Program-made: the position numbers and the translations under genes
Source: Dryocola sp036489025
GTDB lineage: Bacteria; Pseudomonadota; Gammaproteobacteria; Enterobacterales; Enterobacteriaceae
Direction: 5' to 3'
Assembly: GCA_036489025.1 (NCBI GenBank)
Contig: DASXGN010000047.1
Span: 62,001 to 126,000 of the forward strand
Length of the DNA: 64,000 nt
The notes under the pieces: model-generated
The model's input: only the letters and a program-made list of their open reading frames with translations
Database searches by the model: none
Told to the model about the DNA's origin: nothing
In this document: one piece after another, positions 34,884 to 44,774 of the stretch
Position numbering within the stretch: position 1 is the first letter of the stretch
Layout: every line of letters starts with the position of its first letter

Positions 34884-36428
34884 TTAGAGAAACGTCTCTA
34901 CCGCTTCACGCATTTTTTTGACGTGCAGCCCGTAGACCACCTGAACGTTATTACCTTGTTTGATCACCCCTTTCGCTCCGGTCGCTTTGAGGCGGGGTTC
35001 GTCGATGGCTGACACATCACGCACCGTGACGCGCAGGCGGGTGTAACAGTTGTCGACCACTTCAATGTTCGTGCGGCCGCCCAGGCCTTCGACAATGGCT
35101 TCGCCCAGCCCGTCGTTGCTGCCCTTCGCCTGATATTCATGCCTGCTGTAGAGCCGGGTTTCCTGTTCATCCGTTTCGCGGCCCGGGGTTTTCATATCAA
35201 AGTGGCGAATCAGGAAGCGGAAGACCACGAAGTAAACGGCGGACATGATTAACCCAACTGCGATGTACATCGGCCAGTTAGACTTTTCGGTGCCGAGGGG
35301 AAGGTTATAAAGGATGAAATCAATCATCCCGTTGGCACCGATAGCGTGCACGCCCAGCAGGTAGAACAGCATCATGCCGAGTCCCGTTAGCACGGCATGG
35401 ACGCCGAACAGCATCGGGGCAACGAACAGGAAGGAGAATTCCAGCGGTTCGGTCACGCCAACCAGCATTGAGGTTAACGCGGCGGGGATCAGAATTGCCT
35501 TTGCTGCGGCTTTACGCTCGGGTCTGGCCGTCATGTACATTGCCAGCGCGGCGGCGGGCAGACCAAACATTTTGCTGATGCCGCGTGCATTCCAGACGAC
35601 GGTACCGCTGAGCTGGTGCACGGTTGGACAGGCCATTTCCGCAAAGTAAATATTACGAGCGCCCTGGTAAACGCTGCCGCAAACGTCTGCCGTGCCGCCT
35701 AGCTCGGTATAAAGGAAAGGTGTATAGACGAGGTGATGCAGGCCGGTTGGTACAAGAATCCGCTCAAGGAAACCGTAGACGGCAACGCCAAACGCTCCTG
35801 CTCCTTTAATGGCCAAAGCTAAAGCGCTGATACCATGCTGAGCAAAAGGCCACAGTTCGCTCATTATCACGCCCAGCAGCATGGCTACCGGCAGCATGAT
35901 TATCGCCACAAAGCAGTGCCCGGAATAAATAGCCATCGCGCCGGAGAACTGAACGCCGGAATAGCGATTGTACAAATAGCCAGAAAGCGCGCCGGTAAGA
36001 ATGCCTGCGAAAACGCCCATCTCCAGCACCTGCACGCCGAGAACCATACTTTGCCCTGCCGCGCGCATTCGATCGGCTGGTGCCAGTTCGCCCTGAAGCT
36101 GCAGCGTTACGTTCATTGCATTGATGAAAACGATAAAAGTCACAAGGCCAATCAGGGCCGCGTAACCTTTATCTTTTGCGGCAAGACCGATTGGGATACC
36201 CACGCCGAACACCAGCGCCAGGTTGGCCAACACCGAAACGGCTGATTTAGCGATAAGCACGCCGCTATGTTGAAGCGCGGGATGACCGAGGAAAGGTAAA
36301 TATTCTGCAAGGTTACCGTTGCCCAGTACGTTACCAAACGCGATAAACAATCCGACGATGGGTAAAATCAATACCGGGCCGTAAAGGGATTTTCCGAAAT
36401 CTTGTAGGGCATTTACGGCTCTTTTCAT
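34884..36428 (-). CDS. PTS enzyme IIBC, alpha-glucoside/maltose type
   Basis: This 514-residue PTS permease has an N-terminal EIIC membrane domain of the glucose/glucoside superfamily (LYGPVLILPIVGLFIAFGNVLG, with VTEPLEFSFLFVAP near residue 333) and a C-terminal EIIB domain whose phosphorylation site is Cys461 in NCYTRLRV. There is no EIIA domain, so it must use EIIA-Glc (Crr), as MalX and GlvCB types do. It imports and phosphorylates an alpha-glucoside, feeding the downstream GH4 enzyme. Confidence 0.92.
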   Translation of the reverse strand: MKRAVNALQDFGKSLYGPVLILPIVGLFIAFGNVLGNGNLAEYLPFLGHPALQHSGVLIAKSAVSVLANLALVFGVGIPIGLAAKDKGYAALIGLVTFIVFINAMNVTLQLQGELAPADRMRAAGQSMVLGVQVLEMGVFAGILTGALSGYLYNRYSGVQFSGAMAIYSGHCFVAIIMLPVAMLLGVIMSELWPFAQHGISALALAIKGAGAFGVAVYGFLERILVPTGLHHLVYTPFLYTELGGTADVCGSVYQGARNIYFAEMACPTVHQLSGTVVWNARGISKMFGLPAAALAMYMTARPERKAAAKAILIPAALTSMLVGVTEPLEFSFLFVAPMLFGVHAVLTGLGMMLFYLLGVHAIGANGMIDFILYNLPLGTEKSNWPMYIAVGLIMSAVYFVVFRFLIRHFDMKTPGRETDEQETRLYSRHEYQAKGSNDGLGEAIVEGLGGRTNIEVVDNCYTRLRVTVRDVSAIDEPRLKATGAKGVIKQGNNVQVVYGLHVKKMREAVETFL

Positions 36429-36748
36429 TTAGCTGTCTCTTATTATCACTTTGGCTAAACACCGCCTGCGGCTGCGGAACAGCAGTGAAGGTAGCAATAA
36501 TTTGCGCAGTCATTCCATCTATCCGATTGTTTTAAAAACAAATGACCCGGAAGGTCACATGTAACCTTTCAGGCTGTGATCGCGCTTCCAGTTTGCGACC
36601 GATCGCTGAGCGGAATGTTTGCCTGTTCTGTTTCACCTTTGCGAGACATCCCGCATCGCCTGGTTTTGCCGCTTTCGCTTTTTTGGTTAATCCGCATAAT
36701 ACTTCCACTACGTTTTCGGTTAGCGGCCGCCTCGGCCAGGGATAAAAA
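36429..36748. promoter_or_regulatory. PTS/yfhM divergent region with two palindromes
   Basis: This 320-base gap holds no gene. TTGTTTT-A-AAAACAA at 36527-36541 is a perfect palindrome, and GGTCACATGTAACC at 36553-36566 is a near-perfect one. They lie 100-140 bases before the PTS start and could be operators for the RpiR protein. A TGTGA half-site that might belong to CRP is near 36577. The yfhM ribosome site AGGGA ends the region. Confidence 0.4.
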
Positions 36749-39700
36749 ATGAAATCGGTACGTTTGATAGGTGTGGCGGCTGCGCTGCTAGCCGTTTTGG
36801 CGCTGTCTGGCTGTGATGAAAAAGATAACGCGCAGGCACAAAAGCCCACCGCAGCGGCTCAGAAACAGGCCTCTGAACCCGCGGCAAAACCCAGCCAGGC
36901 ACAGTTGGAAAAGTTGTCTCAGCAGTCGGCGGGCAAGCCATTAAAACTGCTGGACGCTTCCGAAGTGCAGCTGGAGGGTGCCAGTGCTCTGGTGCTGACC
37001 TTCTCCGTACCGCTTAACCCCGAACAGGATTTTTCCCGCGTGGTGCATCTGGTGGATAAAACCAGCGGCAAAGTCGACGGGGCCTGGGAGCTATCCCAGG
37101 ACCTCAAAGAGCTGCGCATGCGCCACCTCGAACCGAAACGCAGCCTGCTGCTCACCGTTGACCGGGAACTGGCGGCGCTGAATAAATCGACGTTTGATAT
37201 CACCTTCGAAAAGAAAATCGATACGCGCGATATTCAACCGAGCGTAGGCTTTGCCAGCCGCGGTTCTTTGCTGCCGACAAAAGTGATCGCCGGTTTGCCG
37301 GTCATGGCGCTTAACGTCGACAAAGTGGATGTGAACTTCTACCGCGTAAAAAACGAATCGCTGGCCGCCTTTGTCAGCCAGTGGGAGTACCGTAATTCGG
37401 TATCAAACTGGGAGTCAGACAACCTTCTCAAGCTGGCGGATCTGGTTTATACCGGGCGATTCGATCTCAACCCCGAGCGCAACACTCGTGAGAAAATTAT
37501 GCTGCCGCTGGGGGACGTTAAGCCGTTACAGCAGCCGGGCGTTTACCTGGCGATCATGAACGAGGCCGGGCACTACAGCTACAGCAATGCCGCCACGCTT
37601 TTCACCTTAAGTGATATCGGCGTGTCGCTGCACCGCTATCACGATCGTCTGGATGTTTTTGCTCAGAGTCTGGAAAACGGCGCGGCGCAGTCAGGTGTGG
37701 ATATCACCCTGCTTAATGAAAAAGGCCAGACCGTTGTGCAGGCAAAAAGCGACGGCGACGGGCATGCGCTGCTGGAGAAAATCCACAAAGGCGTGCTGAT
37801 TCTTGCCCGTAGCGGGGAGCAAACCACTCTGCTGGACCTTAACCGCCCCGCGCTTGATTTAGCCGAGTTTGATATCGCCGGTGAAGAGGGCTACAGCAAG
37901 CAATTCTTCATGTTTGGCCCGCGGGATCTGTATCGTCCTGGTGAAACGGTGATCCTGAATGCGCTGTTACGCGACGGCGACGGCAAGCCGCTTCCTGCAC
38001 AGCCGGTCAAACTTGAGGTGGTTAAGCCTGACGGACAGGTCGCCCGAACCCAAGTCTGGCAGCCGGAAAAGGGCTTGTACCAGTTTACCTGGCCGCTAGG
38101 GAGCGAGGTACAAACCGGTAACTGGCAGGTCAGGGTCAACACCGGGGACAACAGCCCGCGGATCTGGGCCTTCAAAGTTGAAGATTTTATGCCGGAGCGC
38201 ATGGCATTGACGCTGACCGCCGGGCAGCAGCCTGTCGCACCCGATGAAGCCGTAAGCTTCCAGGTGAACGGGCGCTATCTCTACGGTGCGCCAGCGGCGG
38301 GGAATAATTTGCAGGGCCAGCTGTTCCTGCGCCCGCTGCGTGAAGCCGTTGCGGCACTGCCCGGCTTCCAGTTCGGAGATATTAACGAAGAAAACCTTTC
38401 CCGCAGTCTGGATGAGGTGCAGCTCCAGCTGGACGAGCAGGGGGATACCGTGGTTAGCGCCGACAGCCAGTGGAGTGATGTTCACTCGCCGCTGCGTCTG
38501 GTGTTGCAGGCGAGCCTTCTGGAATCTGGCGGCCGCCCGGTAACTCGCCGCGTGGAGCAGTCTATCTGGCCTGCTGATGCGCTGCCCGGTATTCGCCCGC
38601 AGTTTGCCAGCAAAGAAGTGTACGACTATCGCACCGACACGACGCGTACTCAGCCGATTGTGGACGAGGATAGCAGCGCCGGATTCGATATCGTCTATAC
38701 CAATGCTAAAGGTGAAAAGCTGGCCGCATCCGGTCTGGATGTGCGCCTGGTGCGCGAACGCCGGGACTATTACTGGAGCTGGGAGGACGGGCAGGGCTGG
38801 CAGTCTCAGTATGATCAGAAAGATTTAGTAGAGGCGGAACAGAAGCTGGATCTTGCGGCCGGGGAAACGGGCAAAGTTGCCTTCCCGGTCGAGTGGGGTT
38901 CCTATCGCCTGGAGGTACGAGAGGCGGATAACAATATTGTCAGCAGCGTGCGGTTCTGGGCTGGCTACAGCTGGCAGGACAACAGCGATGGTAGCGGAGC
39001 AGTACGTCCGGACCGCGTCACGCTGAAAATTGATAAGCCGGGCTACAAGCCCGGTGACACCATTAATCTGCATATCGCGGCTCCCGCCGCAGGTAAAGGC
39101 TACGCGATGGTGGAATCCAGCGACGGGCCGCTGTGGTGGAAAGAAATCGATGTTCCTGCCGAAGGGCTGGACATCGCTATCCCGGTCGATAAATCCTGGC
39201 AGCGTCACGATCTTTATCTGAGCACGCTGGTTGTTCGTCCCGGCGACAAAAACCGCGCGGCCACGCCAAAACGTGCGGTCGGCATTCTACATCTACCGCT
39301 TGGGGATGAAGGGCGTCGCCTGAATATCTCTCTGAACGGCCCGGCAAAAATGCGGCCGAACCAGAATCTGAGTCTGAAAGTGAAGGCCAGCGTGAAGAAC
39401 GGTGAGATGCCGAAGCAAATTAACGTGCTGCTTTCCGCCGTGGACAGCGGTGTGCTGAATATAACCGACTATAAAACGCCGGATCCGTGGGAAGCCTTCT
39501 TTGGTCGCAAGCGCTACGGAGCCGATCTTTATGATATTTATGGTCAGGTAATCGAAGGTGAAGGAAAGCTTGCCGCTCTGCGCTTCGGCGGGGACGGCGA
39601 CGAGGGCGACGAGCTAAGCCGCGGCGGTAAAAAACCGGTCAACCACGTCACCATTATTGCTCAGCAGGCGCAGCCGGTACAGCTCGACGAAAACGGCGAA

Positions 39701-41713
39701 GGAACGGTCAATCTGCCAATAGGCGATTTCAACGGCGAGCTGCGTGTGATGGCGCAGGCGTGGACGGATGACCGATTTGGCAGCAGCGAGAACAAAGTCG
39801 TGGTTGCCGCGCCTTTAGTTACCGAACTTGCCGCGCCGCGCTTTATGGCGAGCGGCGACAACAGCCGTTTGGCTCTCGATCTCACTAACCTGACCGATCT
39901 GCCGCAGCCGTTAACCGTTAATCTGAAAACCAGCGGGCTGATTTCACTTGATGGAGCCGCTTCTCTGCCTGTGAAACTGGCTCCGGGCGCGCGTTCGACT
40001 CTGTTGATACCCGTTCGGGCGCAGGAAGGCTTTGGCGACGGTGAGCTCAGCGCTGAAATTACTGGTCTGAATTTGCCGGGGGAAACGGTTGTCCCGCAGG
40101 CTAAACGGTGGAAGCTGGGCGTGCGTCCTGCATTCCCTGCGCAAACGGTGAATAGCGGTGCGGTACTGGCTCCTGGAGAAGTGTGGACGATGCCAGCTGA
40201 ACATATTTCCGGGCTGGCACCGAAAACACTGGAAGGGCAGCTGTTATTAAGTGGCCGCCCGCCGTTGAATCTTGCTCGCTATATTCGCGAGCTGAAAGCT
40301 TACCCGTATGGCTGTCTTGAGCAGACCACAAGCGGCCTGTTCCCATCGCTCTATACCAACCGGGCACAGCTGATGGCCTTAGGCATTACCGGTACCAGCG
40401 ATGAGCAGCGCCGTGCAGCTATCGATCTTGGTATTTCACGGCTGCTTGATATGCAGCGTGAAAACGGCGGCTTCGGACTGTGGGATAAAGAAAGCCCTGA
40501 AGAATACTGGCTCACCGCCTACGTCACTGACTTCCTGGTTCGCGCCAGCGAGCAGGGCTACAGCGTGAATACCGAGGCTTTGAATAAGGCGAACCAGCGG
40601 CTGCTGCGTTATTTGCAGGATCCCGGCCTGATTGCTCTGCGCTACAGCGATGATTCCGCGGCCAGTAAATTTGCGGTCCAGGCTTATGCCGGGCTGGTGC
40701 TGGCTCGTCAACAAAAAGCTCCGCTGGGGGCGCTGCGGGACCTGTGGCAACGCCGCGGCACGGCCAAAGCAGGTCTGCCGCTGGTGCAAGTGGGCGTGGC
40801 ATTAAAATTGATGGGCGATGCCCCGCGCGGGCAGGAAGCGCTTGCGCTTGGCCTGGCAACGAAGCGCAGCGATGAACGGATCTGGATGGCTGACTACGGC
40901 AGCGAGCTGCGTGATAAAGCGATGATGCTGAGCCTGCTTGAAGAGAATAAGCTACAGCCGGAGCAGCAAAATGCGCTGCTGCTTGAGCTTTCAAATCTTG
41001 CCTACAGCCAACGTTGGCTCTCGACTCAGGAAAGCAACTCGCTATTCCTGGCCGGGCGCAACTGGCAAACCGCGAAGGGGGACTGGCAGGCGCAGGTCTC
41101 GTTTAGCGCAGAACCCCTTGCTGCCGATAAAGGCGTTACGAGGAATCTGACCGGCGACCAGCTGGCTGGATTGCAAATCACCAATACGGGCCCGGCGAAT
41201 CTTTATCTGCGTCTTGATAGCGCGGGCTATGCGCAGCAGGCACCGGCTCCTTACAGCAACGTTCTGCATATTGAGCGCCACTTCCTGGATGCAAAAGGTA
41301 ATAGCAAACCGATTTCAGCGCTGAAAAGCGGTGAGCTGGTGATGGTCTGGCTGGACGTTTGGGCTAACAAAAACGTGCCTGATGCGCTGGTGGTTGACCT
41401 GCTTCCAGCCGGGTTAGAGCTGGAAAACCAAAACCTGTCCGCCAGCAGCGCCAGCCTCGAAGACAGCAGCAGCGAAGTGCAAGGATTGCTCAGCCAGATG
41501 CAGCAGGCGGATATTCAACATCTTGAGTTCCGCGATGACCGTTTTGTTGCTGCTCTGCCGCTAAGCGCAGGGCAGCACGCCACGCTGGTCTACCTGGCTC
41601 GTGCGGTAACGCCTGGCAGCTATACCGTACCGGTGCCGCAGGTTGAATCCATGTATGTACCGCAGTGGAGAGCGACAGGGGCAAGTGCCGGTGTGCTCAC
41701 CGTTTTGCCTTGA
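36749..41713 (+). CDS. yfhM: Bacterial alpha-2-macroglobulin lipoprotein YfhM
   Basis: This 1654-residue protase trap matches E. coli YfhM (ECAM) in length. The lipobox is LSGC with Cys22, and Asp at the next position predicts retention at the inner membrane. The thioester motif CLEQ is intact (Cys1189 in YPYGCLEQTTSG), embedded in an alpha-alpha toroid; several macroglobulin beta domains precede it. It covalently captures invading proteases in the periplasm. pbpC follows 12 bases later; the partner is a peptidoglycan repair enzyme, so the pair may be a joint envelope defence. Confidence 0.96.
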   Translation: MKSVRLIGVAAALLAVLALSGCDEKDNAQAQKPTAAAQKQASEPAAKPSQAQLEKLSQQSAGKPLKLLDASEVQLEGASALVLTFSVPLNPEQDFSRVVHLVDKTSGKVDGAWELSQDLKELRMRHLEPKRSLLLTVDRELAALNKSTFDITFEKKIDTRDIQPSVGFASRGSLLPTKVIAGLPVMALNVDKVDVNFYRVKNESLAAFVSQWEYRNSVSNWESDNLLKLADLVYTGRFDLNPERNTREKIMLPLGDVKPLQQPGVYLAIMNEAGHYSYSNAATLFTLSDIGVSLHRYHDRLDVFAQSLENGAAQSGVDITLLNEKGQTVVQAKSDGDGHALLEKIHKGVLILARSGEQTTLLDLNRPALDLAEFDIAGEEGYSKQFFMFGPRDLYRPGETVILNALLRDGDGKPLPAQPVKLEVVKPDGQVARTQVWQPEKGLYQFTWPLGSEVQTGNWQVRVNTGDNSPRIWAFKVEDFMPERMALTLTAGQQPVAPDEAVSFQVNGRYLYGAPAAGNNLQGQLFLRPLREAVAALPGFQFGDINEENLSRSLDEVQLQLDEQGDTVVSADSQWSDVHSPLRLVLQASLLESGGRPVTRRVEQSIWPADALPGIRPQFASKEVYDYRTDTTRTQPIVDEDSSAGFDIVYTNAKGEKLAASGLDVRLVRERRDYYWSWEDGQGWQSQYDQKDLVEAEQKLDLAAGETGKVAFPVEWGSYRLEVREADNNIVSSVRFWAGYSWQDNSDGSGAVRPDRVTLKIDKPGYKPGDTINLHIAAPAAGKGYAMVESSDGPLWWKEIDVPAEGLDIAIPVDKSWQRHDLYLSTLVVRPGDKNRAATPKRAVGILHLPLGDEGRRLNISLNGPAKMRPNQNLSLKVKASVKNGEMPKQINVLLSAVDSGVLNITDYKTPDPWEAFFGRKRYGADLYDIYGQVIEGEGKLAALRFGGDGDEGDELSRGGKKPVNHVTIIAQQAQPVQLDENGEGTVNLPIGDFNGELRVMAQAWTDDRFGSSENKVVVAAPLVTELAAPRFMASGDNSRLALDLTNLTDLPQPLTVNLKTSGLISLDGAASLPVKLAPGARSTLLIPVRAQEGFGDGELSAEITGLNLPGETVVPQAKRWKLGVRPAFPAQTVNSGAVLAPGEVWTMPAEHISGLAPKTLEGQLLLSGRPPLNLARYIRELKAYPYGCLEQTTSGLFPSLYTNRAQLMALGITGTSDEQRRAAIDLGISRLLDMQRENGGFGLWDKESPEEYWLTAYVTDFLVRASEQGYSVNTEALNKANQRLLRYLQDPGLIALRYSDDSAASKFAVQAYAGLVLARQQKAPLGALRDLWQRRGTAKAGLPLVQVGVALKLMGDAPRGQEALALGLATKRSDERIWMADYGSELRDKAMMLSLLEENKLQPEQQNALLLELSNLAYSQRWLSTQESNSLFLAGRNWQTAKGDWQAQVSFSAEPLAADKGVTRNLTGDQLAGLQITNTGPANLYLRLDSAGYAQQAPAPYSNVLHIERHFLDAKGNSKPISALKSGELVMVWLDVWANKNVPDALVVDLLPAGLELENQNLSASSASLEDSSSEVQGLLSQMQQADIQHLEFRDDRFVAALPLSAGQHATLVYLARAVTPGSYTVPVPQVESMYVPQWRATGASAGVLTVLP

Positions 41714-41725
41714 GAAGCTGCCGAA

Positions 41726-44047
41726 GTGATTAAACTGCCGCGCAGGCGCCTTCGCTATCTTTTAGTGGGGGTGCCTGTTTTGCTCCTCCTCGGCCTGTGG
41801 CTGGCAGACAAATGCTGGCCGCTGCCGCTGACAGAAGCCCACCCTGCACGGATTGTGGTCGCTGCCGACGGTACGCCGCTTTGGCGCTTTGCCGATGAAG
41901 AAGGCATCTGGCGCTATCCTGTCACCGTCGACGATGTCTCTCCTCGCTATCTTGAAGCGCTGATCAACTATGAGGATCGCTTTTTTTGGGATCATCCGGG
42001 GATCAACCCGTTCTCTATTCTACGTGCAGCCTGGCAGGATCTCAGCAGCGGCGAAGTGATCTCAGGGGGCAGCACTTTAACGATGCAGGTCGCCCGCCTG
42101 CTGGATCCGCATTCGCGCACGTTTGGCGGCAAAATTCGCCAGGTCTGGCGGGCTATGCAGCTGGAATGGCATCTTTCTAAAGAACAGATCCTGACCCTCT
42201 ACCTGAACAGGGCTCCCTTTGGCGGCACGTTGCAGGGGGTGGGGGCAGCAAGCTGGTCCTATCTGGGAAAATCCCCCGCTCATCTGAGCTATTCCGACGC
42301 GGCGCTGTTAGCCGTTTTACCGCAGGCCCCGAGTCGCCTGCGGCCCGATCGCTGGCCGGCCAGAGCGGAAGCCGCGCGGAATAAAGTTTTGAGGCGAATG
42401 GCAGAGCAGGGCGTGTGGACAAATCAGCAGGTAAAAGAGTCGCTGGAAGAGCCCGTGTGGCTGGCTCCGCGGCAAATGCCTCAGCTTGCACCCCTGTTTT
42501 CTCGCTACATCGCCAGCCGCATAAAGGCGCACAAGATAGAAACGACGCTGGACGCGTCTCTTCAGCGGCAGCTTGAAGAAATGGCCATGAACTGGAAAGG
42601 CCAGCTGCCGGCGAGGACTTCGCTGGCGCTGTTGGTTGTAGACCATACGACAATGGAAGTACGCGGCTGGGTGGGGTCACCGGATATTAATGACGACTCC
42701 CGTTTTGGGCACGTAGATATGGTTACGGCGGTTCGTTCACCGGGTTCGGTGCTGAAGCCTTTTGTCTACGGAATGGCGCTGGACGACGGCCTGATCCACC
42801 CCTCTTCATTGTTACAGGATGTGCCGCGACGTTTTGGCGACTATCGACCGGGAAACTTTGATACAGGCTTCCACGGGCCGGTGAGCATGAGTGAAGCGCT
42901 GGTGCGCTCGCTTAATTTACCGGCGGTGCAGGTGCTGGAAGCCTATGGGCCAAAGCGATTTGCCGCGCGGTTACGCAACGCGGGGCTGAATTTAAGCTTC
43001 CCACCGGGCAGCGAGCCTAATCTTTCGCTGATCCTCGGCGGCGGCGGAGCGCGGCTGGACCAGGTAGTGGCGGCCTACAGCGCGTTTGCCCGTCATGGTA
43101 AGGCGGCACAGCTGCGAACTCAGCCTGGCCAACCGCTGGTGGAAAGACCGTTACTTACACCTGGTTCCGCATGGATAATCCGCCGTATTCTTGCCGGGGA
43201 ATCATTGCCGCAGCCGGATGCTTCGCTGCCGGCCGTTGTGCCGCTAGCGTGGAAAACAGGCACCAGCTACGGCTATCGTGACGCCTGGGCTATTGGCCTG
43301 AACTCGAGATATTTAATCGGCGTCTGGACGGGCAGGCCAGACAGCACGCCGGTGGCCGGGCAGTTTGGTTTGGGAAGCGCGGTGCCTTTACTTAATCAGG
43401 TCAACAATCTGCTACAGGCGGGTTCTCGTATGCAGCAAGCCCGTTTGCCAGCCGATCCTCGCCCTGCTTCCGTTTCTGCCGGTGAGATCTGCTGGCCTGG
43501 TGGGCAATATTTGCCGCCGGGGGATAGCAACTGCAGACGAAGATTATCGAGCTGGCTGCTGGATAAAAGCGAGCCGCCAACGCTTCAGGCTCCGGGGCAG
43601 GAGAGTATTCAGGGGATCCAACAGCGTATCTGGCTTGATATCCAGGGGCACCGTGTGGCGGCAGACTGCGCCGGGGCTAAAGAACGTGAAATTGCGCTGT
43701 GGCCTTTACCGCTTGAGCCCTGGCTGCCGATGTCTGAACATCGGGCATTACGATTGCCGCCCGCTTCTGAAACATGCCCGCCTCTTCAGAAAAATGACGT
43801 TACGCCTTTATTATTGTTAGGCGTGCGCGAGGGGGCTATTTTAAAACGTCTGCCGGGACAAACTCAGCTCTTGCTGCGTTTATCGAGCCAGGGCGGCCAG
43901 GGCGAACGCTGGTGGTTTTTAAACGGAGATGCGCTTGGCGAGACAGGGGTAGGGATAGCGCTTTCACTCGCTAAATCCGGCGAATATCAGGTGCTGGTAC
44001 TGGATGGGTCAGGCCAGGTTGTCGCAGCAAACTTCACCGTTCAGTAG
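41726..44047 (+). CDS. pbpC: Penicillin-binding protein 1C
   Basis: This 773-residue class A-type PBP begins at a GTG 12 bases after yfhM. One N-terminal membrane helix is followed by a glycosyltransferase domain (EDRFFWDHPG, ISGGSTLTMQVARLL), a transpeptidase domain with SVLK (Ser341-Lys344), RSLN and WKTGTSYG, and a C-terminal BiPBP_C domain (from about 690). All catalytic motifs are present. Its physiological role in E. coli is minor and unclear, and its link to the alpha-2-macroglobulin is conserved across many bacteria. Confidence 0.95.
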   Translation: MIKLPRRRLRYLLVGVPVLLLLGLWLADKCWPLPLTEAHPARIVVAADGTPLWRFADEEGIWRYPVTVDDVSPRYLEALINYEDRFFWDHPGINPFSILRAAWQDLSSGEVISGGSTLTMQVARLLDPHSRTFGGKIRQVWRAMQLEWHLSKEQILTLYLNRAPFGGTLQGVGAASWSYLGKSPAHLSYSDAALLAVLPQAPSRLRPDRWPARAEAARNKVLRRMAEQGVWTNQQVKESLEEPVWLAPRQMPQLAPLFSRYIASRIKAHKIETTLDASLQRQLEEMAMNWKGQLPARTSLALLVVDHTTMEVRGWVGSPDINDDSRFGHVDMVTAVRSPGSVLKPFVYGMALDDGLIHPSSLLQDVPRRFGDYRPGNFDTGFHGPVSMSEALVRSLNLPAVQVLEAYGPKRFAARLRNAGLNLSFPPGSEPNLSLILGGGGARLDQVVAAYSAFARHGKAAQLRTQPGQPLVERPLLTPGSAWIIRRILAGESLPQPDASLPAVVPLAWKTGTSYGYRDAWAIGLNSRYLIGVWTGRPDSTPVAGQFGLGSAVPLLNQVNNLLQAGSRMQQARLPADPRPASVSAGEICWPGGQYLPPGDSNCRRRLSSWLLDKSEPPTLQAPGQESIQGIQQRIWLDIQGHRVAADCAGAKEREIALWPLPLEPWLPMSEHRALRLPPASETCPPLQKNDVTPLLLLGVREGAILKRLPGQTQLLLRLSSQGGQGERWWFLNGDALGETGVGIALSLAKSGEYQVLVLDGSGQVVAANFTVQ

Positions 44048-44151
44048 GGCGCAGCTTCTTTTTTATACAGGCAGAATAAGTGTGTTGCTGAAAATCGTCT
44101 TATTTTAAAAAAATGTTATCTCCGTCCATAGGCAAGGTGGACGATGCTCAT

Positions 44152-44157
44152 TATAAT
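44152..44157 (+). promoter_or_regulatory. ndk promoter -10 element
   Basis: A perfect TATAAT lies 57 bases upstream of the ndk ATG. No strong -35 is visible at normal spacing. Confidence 0.45.
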
Positions 44158-44213
44158 CGGCGCCAAATCATAACCGGGTAGCCGGTGCAAACAGAACAAA
44201 CACAGAGGTAATC

Positions 44214-44645
44214 ATGGCTATTGAACGTACTTTTTCCATCATCAAACCAAACGCGGTGGCAAAAAACGTTATTGGTAACATTTATGCTCGTTTTGAATCA
44301 GCAGGGTTTAAAATTGTTGGCGCGAAAATGCTGCACCTGACTTCTGAGCAGGCACAGGGCTTCTACGCTGAGCACGAAGGCAAACCTTTCTTCGACGGCC
44401 TGGTGGCCTTCATGACTTCTGGCCCGATCATGGTTAGCGTTCTTGAAGGTGAAAACGCCGTTCAGCGTCATCGCGATATTCTGGGGGCAACTAACCCGGC
44501 TAACGCGCTGGCTGGTACTCTGCGTGCAGATTACGCGGACAGCTTCACTGAGAACGGTACCCATGGTTCCGATTCTGCAGAATCTGCCGCTCGCGAAATC
44601 GCCTATTTCTTCGCAGAAGGCGAAGTGTGCCCGCGTACTCGTTAA
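44214..44645 (+). CDS. ndk: Nucleoside diphosphate kinase
   Basis: This 143-residue enzyme equalises NTP pools by ping-pong phosphotransfer. The phosphorylated His117 sits in NGTHGSDSAESA, and the N-terminal TFSIIKPNAV block is typical. AGAGG precedes the ATG. It is a separate unit with its own promoter, as in K-12. Confidence 0.98.
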   Translation: MAIERTFSIIKPNAVAKNVIGNIYARFESAGFKIVGAKMLHLTSEQAQGFYAEHEGKPFFDGLVAFMTSGPIMVSVLEGENAVQRHRDILGATNPANALAGTLRADYADSFTENGTHGSDSAESAAREIAYFFAEGEVCPRTR

Positions 44646-44660
44646 TTCGAGTTAACTGTT

Positions 44661-44697
44661 AAGCGACCTTTACATTTTATTTAGGTCAGGTCGCTTT
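44661..44697 (+). terminator. Probable ndk terminator
   Basis: AAGCGACCT (44661-44669) pairs with AGGTCGCTT (44688-44696), a 9-base stem closing an AT-rich 18-base loop just after ndk. Only three T residues follow. Confidence 0.5.
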
Positions 44698-44703
44698 CAG
44701 CCA

Positions 44704-44774
44704 TGGCATCCGTGCCATAGAATTTGTACAATGCTGCGCCCCGGATGAGCCAACTCTCCGGGGCGTATCTTTTT
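44704..44774 (+). promoter_or_regulatory. Possible rlmN promoter and leader hairpin
   Basis: A -10-like TACAAT at 44727-44732 lies 17 bases after TGGCAT. Right at the predicted start, CGCCCCGGA (44737-44745) pairs with TCCGGGGCG (44757-44765), followed by TATCTTTTT: a terminator-like hairpin 48 bases before the rlmN ATG. It may attenuate rlmN or end a very short RNA. Confidence 0.45.

Noticed and set aside
36536..36560. CRP site from TGA and TCACA near the PTS promoter
   Set aside because: The spacing between the arms is nine bases, not six.
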